Shown here: positions 60,206-64,000 of the stretch, in pieces
Numbering within the stretch: position 1 is the stretch's first letter
Layout of the letters: each line of letters begins with the position of its first letter
Assembly (NCBI RefSeq): GCF_003628555.1
Contig: NZ_CP021731.1
Coordinates: forward strand, 2,108,001 to 2,172,000
Direction of reading: 5' to 3'
Origin: Azoarcus sp. DN11
Lineage (GTDB): Bacteria > Pseudomonadota > Gammaproteobacteria > Burkholderiales > Rhodocyclaceae
Length of the DNA stretch: 64,000 nucleotides
Notes under the pieces: model-generated
The model's database searches: none
The model's input: the letters and a program-made list of their open reading frames with translations, nothing else
Told to the model about the DNA's origin: nothing
Made by a program: the position numbers and the translations under genes

Positions 60206-61438
60206 ATGAACACGCCCACGCCGCCGCTTGCCAGCCTGCGCATCGTCGAAAGCTCGATCCTCGGCCCCGCCGCCATCACCACCGCCCTGGGCGACCTGGG
60301 CGCCGAGATCATCAAGGTCGAAACCCCCGCCGGCGACTACATCCGCGAGATGACCTGGCCGGTCATCGAAGGGGTGTCGCTGATGCACTACCACCTCAAC
60401 CGCGGCAAGAAGAGCATCGCGCTCGACCTCAAGACGGAAGCCGCGCGCCGCATCTACCGTGACCTCGTGCGCGATGCCGACGTCGTCATCGAGGCGTCCA
60501 GGCCGGGCGCGCTGGCGAAATACGGCCTCGGCTACGAGGAACTGCGCCAGATCAACCCGAAGATCGTCTTCATCACCGTCTCCGGCTACGGCATGAGCGG
60601 CCCCTACAAGGACATGCCCTCGCACGGCATCGCCTACGACACCTGGGCCGGCATCGTGAAACCCGCCTATGACGACGAAGGTTTCTGCCACATCCCCGAG
60701 CACGTCGGCATCGGCATCAACGCCGCGCCGCTGTTCGGGGGCCTCGCCGTGCTCGCGGCCGTGATCCGTGCGCGCGAGAGCGGCGAAGGCTGCTTCATGG
60801 AACTCGCGCAGAGCGACGCCGCCGCCGCCTTCGACTGGTATCGCAGCGAAAGCCACATGGCCTACGCGCGGCCAGAGGACGTCGTCACCGGCAACAAGTC
60901 CGACAACTGGGTGCGCCGCCCGGTCGCCACCGCCGGCATGAAGGAGGGCGTGCGCTACCAGCTCTACGAATCGGCCGACGGCCACGTGCTGTTCATGGCC
61001 TCCGAGCAGGCCTTCTGGAAGAACTTCTGCGCCGGCGTCGGCCGCATGGATCTCTTCGACAAGTGGCCGGGTTCGAAGTACGCCGACCACGCGCGCGGCA
61101 ACCGCGAGCTGCAGGCCATCCTGCGCGACATCTTCAGGACGCGTACCACCGAACAGTGGCTCGCCTTCGGCGTCGAGGCGAATACCCCGATCGCGCCGGT
61201 CAACACCGCGCAGAACATCGTCGACGACCCGCAGTTCAAGGCGCGCTTCAAGCTCATCCCGCACGAGACGCACGGCGCCGACATGCTCGGCTTCCCGGTG
61301 CAGTTCGTGGGTGAGGAGTTGCCGACCCCGTCCCGCGCGCCCACCGTGGGCGAGCACCGCGAGACAGTATTGCGCGAAGTGCTCGGCTACGACGCCGCGA
61401 CGATCGACGCGCTCGCGCAGGAGAAGGCCTTCGGGTGA
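60206..61438 (+). CDS. CaiB/BaiF family CoA-transferase
   Basis: A 410-residue class III CoA-transferase. ATG 60206 is favoured because GAGGTG (60190-60195) is 10 nt upstream; ATG 60197 lies almost on it. Family runs: LRIVESSILGPAAITTALGDLGAEIIKVETPAGD, LNRGKKSIALDLKTEAARR, DVVIEASRPGALAKYGLGYE, ITVSGYGMSGPYKD. Where the catalytic Asp is expected (about residue 175) I read GIGINAAPLFGG, with no Asp, so it may be a non-standard member. Divergent from the ligase operon across a 277-nt region with no site of the palindrome family. Confidence 0.85.
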   Translation: MNTPTPPLASLRIVESSILGPAAITTALGDLGAEIIKVETPAGDYIREMTWPVIEGVSLMHYHLNRGKKSIALDLKTEAARRIYRDLVRDADVVIEASRPGALAKYGLGYEELRQINPKIVFITVSGYGMSGPYKDMPSHGIAYDTWAGIVKPAYDDEGFCHIPEHVGIGINAAPLFGGLAVLAAVIRARESGEGCFMELAQSDAAAAFDWYRSESHMAYARPEDVVTGNKSDNWVRRPVATAGMKEGVRYQLYESADGHVLFMASEQAFWKNFCAGVGRMDLFDKWPGSKYADHARGNRELQAILRDIFRTRTTEQWLAFGVEANTPIAPVNTAQNIVDDPQFKARFKLIPHETHGADMLGFPVQFVGEELPTPSRAPTVGEHRETVLREVLGYDAATIDALAQEKAFG

Positions 61439-61595
61439 GTCCCCTGAGTCCTCACGGGCCGGCCGCGGGCCCTGTCAATTCCGGATATCCCCGCGGCCAC
61501 ATTCGATACCAATCCCGCCCGCCCGGGCCAAGCCCCCTCAATAGAATGAAATCGAGACCCGCAACCGGTCAGCGCCCATTCCCGAAGGAGCCAAG

Positions 61596-62690
61596 ATGAG
61601 CAACCCGCTGCACACCCCCCTCTGCGACAAGCTCGGCATCGAGTATCCGGTCGTCGCCTTCACCCACTGCAAGGACGTCGCCGTCGCCGTCATCAACGCG
61701 GGCGGCTTCGCGGTGCTGGGCGAGGCGCTGCACACCCCCGACCAGATCGCCGCGGACATCAAGTGGATCCGCGACCGCATCGGCGGTAAGCCCTTCGGTA
61801 TCGACCTCGTGCTGCCGTCCTCGGTGCCGGAGGAAAAGACGGTCGACGAACTGCTCGCGATGATCCCGCCCGAGCACCGCGAGTTCGAGCAGGCGATCAA
61901 GCGCAAGTACGACGTGCCCGATCCCAAGGTCGCGCCGGACATCCACCACTGGGGCGGCCTCGACCAGAAGCGCGCGCTCGACCAACTCGAAGTCATCTTC
62001 GACGAGCGCGTGCCGGTGTTCGCCTCCGGCCTCGGCTCGCCCGCCTTCCTGCTCAAGCGCGCGCATGAACTCGGCATGCAGGTGTGGGGCCTGGTCGGCA
62101 AGCCCACGCAGGCGAAGAAGCAGCTCGCCGCCGGCAGCGACGTCATCATTGCGCAGGGCTACGACGCGGCCGGTCACACTGGCAACATCGGCACCTTCTC
62201 CATCGTGCCGCAGGTCGTCGATGCCGCGCGCGGCACCGGCGTGCCGGTCATCGCCGCTGGCGGCGTCACCACCGGGCGCCACCTCGCCGCGGCGCTCGCG
62301 CTCGGTGCGGACGGCGTGTGGACCGGCTCGCTGTGGCTCGCGTCGCGCGAATCGGACGTCAATCTCCCGCTCAAGGAGCGCCTCATCGAGGCCGAGACCG
62401 ACGACACCGTTTACTCCAACTGCATCTCCGGCTACACCATGCGCACCACGCGCAGCCCCTGGCACAACGAATGGGGCAGCGACGCCGCGCCGGACGTGCT
62501 CAAGCCGCCGCTGCAGATGATCCTGTCGTCGAACTACATCCAGGGCTCGCTCGACTACCAGCGCAAGGACCTCATGACCGAGGCCGCCGGGCAGGGCATC
62601 CATTACGTCACCGAGATGAAGCCCGCGCGCCAGATCCTGTCGGATATCGTTGAGGAGGCCCTCGATGTCTTCGACCGCTTCGCAGCCTGA
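61596..62690 (+). CDS. Nitronate monooxygenase-family flavoprotein
   Basis: A 364-residue FMN protein; GAAGGAG 5-6 nt before ATG. TIM-barrel signatures: VIIAQGYDAAGHTGNIGTFS, PVIAAGGVTTGRHLAAALALG, DGVWTGSLWLASRESD. A second member of the family whose first gene is at 1. It may reduce or oxidise an enoyl-CoA-like substrate rather than a nitronate, given its setting between CoA-transferase and ETF genes. Overlaps the next small gene by 26 nt. Confidence 0.85.
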   Translation: MSNPLHTPLCDKLGIEYPVVAFTHCKDVAVAVINAGGFAVLGEALHTPDQIAADIKWIRDRIGGKPFGIDLVLPSSVPEEKTVDELLAMIPPEHREFEQAIKRKYDVPDPKVAPDIHHWGGLDQKRALDQLEVIFDERVPVFASGLGSPAFLLKRAHELGMQVWGLVGKPTQAKKQLAAGSDVIIAQGYDAAGHTGNIGTFSIVPQVVDAARGTGVPVIAAGGVTTGRHLAAALALGADGVWTGSLWLASRESDVNLPLKERLIEAETDDTVYSNCISGYTMRTTRSPWHNEWGSDAAPDVLKPPLQMILSSNYIQGSLDYQRKDLMTEAAGQGIHYVTEMKPARQILSDIVEEALDVFDRFAA

Positions 62691-62991
62691 GCCCTTGGCT
62701 GACAAGGGATTTCGCCCCGGTTTCGATCCGGCGGTGAGCGGCCGCGTCGCCGACTGTGACGGCGGCCGCCCCATCGGCGGCACAAAATTCGCCGGCCGCC
62801 AGGAATTCACCGGCACGCTCACCGGCGCCTACCGCGACTTCGGCCCCTATCCCTGGCGCTGGTACCTGCTCGCGCGCCTCACACGCAAACCCGAAGGCTT
62901 CGCGCACGACGCCGTGTGGTGCGACGCGGACAGCCTCGACCTCACCGGCGCGGTCGACCCCGCCGGCCCCAGCCAACCCGAACAGGAGTGA
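62665..62991 (+). CDS. Small protein of unknown function
   Basis: A 108-residue soluble protein starting within the 3' end of the flavoprotein gene (GAGGAGG 7 nt upstream of ATG 62665). Contains GGTKFAGRQEFTGTLTGAYRDF and WYLLARLTRKPEGFAHDAVW. No recognised domain. Tightly coupled between a flavoprotein and an ETF-beta gene, so it may be an accessory subunit. Confidence 0.65.
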   Translation: MSSTASQPEPLADKGFRPGFDPAVSGRVADCDGGRPIGGTKFAGRQEFTGTLTGAYRDFGPYPWRWYLLARLTRKPEGFAHDAVWCDADSLDLTGAVDPAGPSQPEQE

Positions 62992-62997
62992 CGCGCC

Positions 62998-63786
62998 ATG
63001 CGAATCGTCGTATGCGTGAAGGAAGTGCTCGATCCGGCCGCGGTCAACAACTACGCGCTCGCCGGTAACCTCAGGATCGGCGCCGACGGCTGCACCCCCG
63101 ACGTCGCCGCCATCCCGCGCCTCATCAACGGCTATGACGAACAGGCGATGGAAGCCGCGCTGCGCATCCGCGACCAGGGCGTCGCCTGCACCATCACCGC
63201 CGTCACCATCGGCCAGGACCGCAAGGACCTGCTGAAATACTGCGCCGCCCTCGGCGCCGACGAAATCGTCGCCATCGACCCCGGCAGCGCCGCGCTCGAC
63301 GGCCAGGCCGTCGCCAACATCCTCGCCGCCTACGTGAAGCACACCGGCGGAGCCGACCTCGTCCTGTGCGGCCGCCAGGCCTCGGACGACGACCAGGGCA
63401 TCGTCCCGCTGCTCCTCGCCGAAAAGCTCGGCTTCGCCTCCGCCACCCTGGCGCGCGCGGTCGAGGTCGACGGCAACAGCGTCACGGTGATCCGCGCCAC
63501 CGCCGACGGCGACGAAACCGTCCGCGGCCCGCTCCCCGCCGTCGTCACCGTCAGCAACGAACTGGGGACGCCGCGCTTCCCCACTGCGAAGGCGAAGATG
63601 GCGGCGCGGAAGATGAGTCCCGTCGAACTCGACCCCGCCGCGTTGGGCCTCACCGCGCAGGACCTTCAGCCAGCAGTGGTGATGCTGCGGCAGTATGTGC
63701 CGAAGGTGCAGGGGAACTGTCAGTTTCTGACCGGGTCGGCGGCGGAGATTGCGCGGGAGTTGATGGAGAAAATTCGGGCGGCGTAG
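62998..63786 (+). CDS. Second electron transfer flavoprotein beta subunit (FixA-like)
   Basis: A 262-residue ETF-beta paralogue: MRIVVCVKEVLDPAAVNNYAL, INGYDEQAMEAALRIRD, LVLCGRQASDDDQGIVPLLLAEKLG, then the C-terminal MLRQYVPKVQGNCQFLTG. It differs strongly from EtfB at 15535 and lacks the long recognition loop LNEPRY. Six nt after the small gene. No matching alpha subunit follows within the remaining 214 nt of the window, where I see no gene, only a short GCCCCT/AGGGGC inverted repeat near 63860-63890. Confidence 0.88.
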   Translation: MRIVVCVKEVLDPAAVNNYALAGNLRIGADGCTPDVAAIPRLINGYDEQAMEAALRIRDQGVACTITAVTIGQDRKDLLKYCAALGADEIVAIDPGSAALDGQAVANILAAYVKHTGGADLVLCGRQASDDDQGIVPLLLAEKLGFASATLARAVEVDGNSVTVIRATADGDETVRGPLPAVVTVSNELGTPRFPTAKAKMAARKMSPVELDPAALGLTAQDLQPAVVMLRQYVPKVQGNCQFLTGSAAEIARELMEKIRAA

Positions 63787-64000
63787 GGACGAGACGCAGT
63801 CGAAGTGAAGGCCCCGGCGTACTGTGACTGCTCCGGCTCTCTGCGTTAACGTCTCTTACCGAGCCCCTGTGCTGTTGCGCAAGGGGCCGGTAATCACTTG
63901 AAAGGGCAAGGTTAGAAGCGAAGTGTCGCGCCGCTGTTGTTGATGCCGATGGTGGACCCAGAGCAGGTTACTTGGATCGCCAAACCTCAAACCGTCAGCA

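Noticed and set aside
63912..63985. Possible end of a - strand outer-membrane protein (reads GINNSGATLRF and stop)
   Set aside because: An in-frame stop occurs only 12 codons further upstream within the window, so no open gene is supported.

Overview
This 64-kb window is high-GC, densely coded DNA. It most resembles a Rhodocyclales-type betaproteobacterium (Azoarcus/Aromatoleum/Thauera). The grounds are a bamA gene (6-oxocyclohex-1-ene-1-carbonyl-CoA hydrolase), FixAB-type ETFs with an ETF:quinone oxidoreductase, DUF1302/DUF1329 outer-envelope proteins, and many CoA-ester oxidation genes. The taxon is inferred from gene content only; no rRNA or tRNA gene was seen.

The main theme is catabolism of a polycyclic alicyclic compound, most likely a steroid or a similar terpenoid. 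The left end (1-5931) is a + strand operon whose products look like the steroid ring C/D (HIP-CoA) enzymes of actinobacteria: an IpdC-like flavoprotein (cut by the window edge), an EchA20-like crotonase, two acyl-CoA dehydrogenases, a FadA6-like thiolase and an SDR. Next come an acyl-CoA ligase and a metallo-hydrolase (- strand), divergent from a KshA-like Rieske oxygenase; a pair of small unknown genes; a YCF48-like protein; an HsaA-like flavin monooxygenase/SDR/KshB-like reductase operon; etfBA; a LuxR-type regulator; an SDR with ETF-QO; bamA; and a DUF1302-DUF1329-OYE-KstD operon (to 28979).

29000-32700 is a lower-GC island with an AIPR-family (abortive infection) gene, an unknown companion and a HigBA-like toxin-antitoxin pair. 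32856-40958 holds an MFS exporter, an old-yellow-enzyme, a SnoaL/SDR/SDR operon, an AraC regulator and an orphan XdhC. 40959-47727 holds an ABC-F ATPase, then a coenzyme F420 cluster (NADPH:F420 reductase, CofC, fused FO synthase FbiC) with a CoxG-like protein. 47926-49477 is a complete IS1182-type insertion sequence inserted into a local repeat. 49690-53971 is a second acyl-CoA dehydrogenase pair with an LLM (possibly F420-dependent) oxidoreductase and a crotonase that appears cut short by repeat/DUF559 DNA. 55226-63786 has a - strand amidohydrolase/CoA-transferase/ligase operon divergent from a CoA-transferase, nitronate-monooxygenase-like flavoprotein and second ETF-beta.

Two patterns run across these regions. 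(1) A 20-bp imperfect palindrome, consensus CATCGTCC-N4-GGACGATG, lies upstream of at least ten transcription units (Rieske, MBL/ligase, small-gene pair, YCF48, flavin monooxygenase, etf, SDR/ETF-QO, SDR operon, F420 reductase operon, acyl-CoA dehydrogenase/LLM operon), with the better half-site always facing the gene. It suggests one regulon joining steroid-type catabolism to F420 metabolism, possibly under the LuxR-type protein at 17418-18587. (2) A family of palindromic repeats (core CCTTCCCCTTGAAGGGG plus CCCATCCCC) occurs seven times; one pair brackets a DUF559 endonuclease-like gene and one half-unit sits next to a truncated DUF559 fragment.
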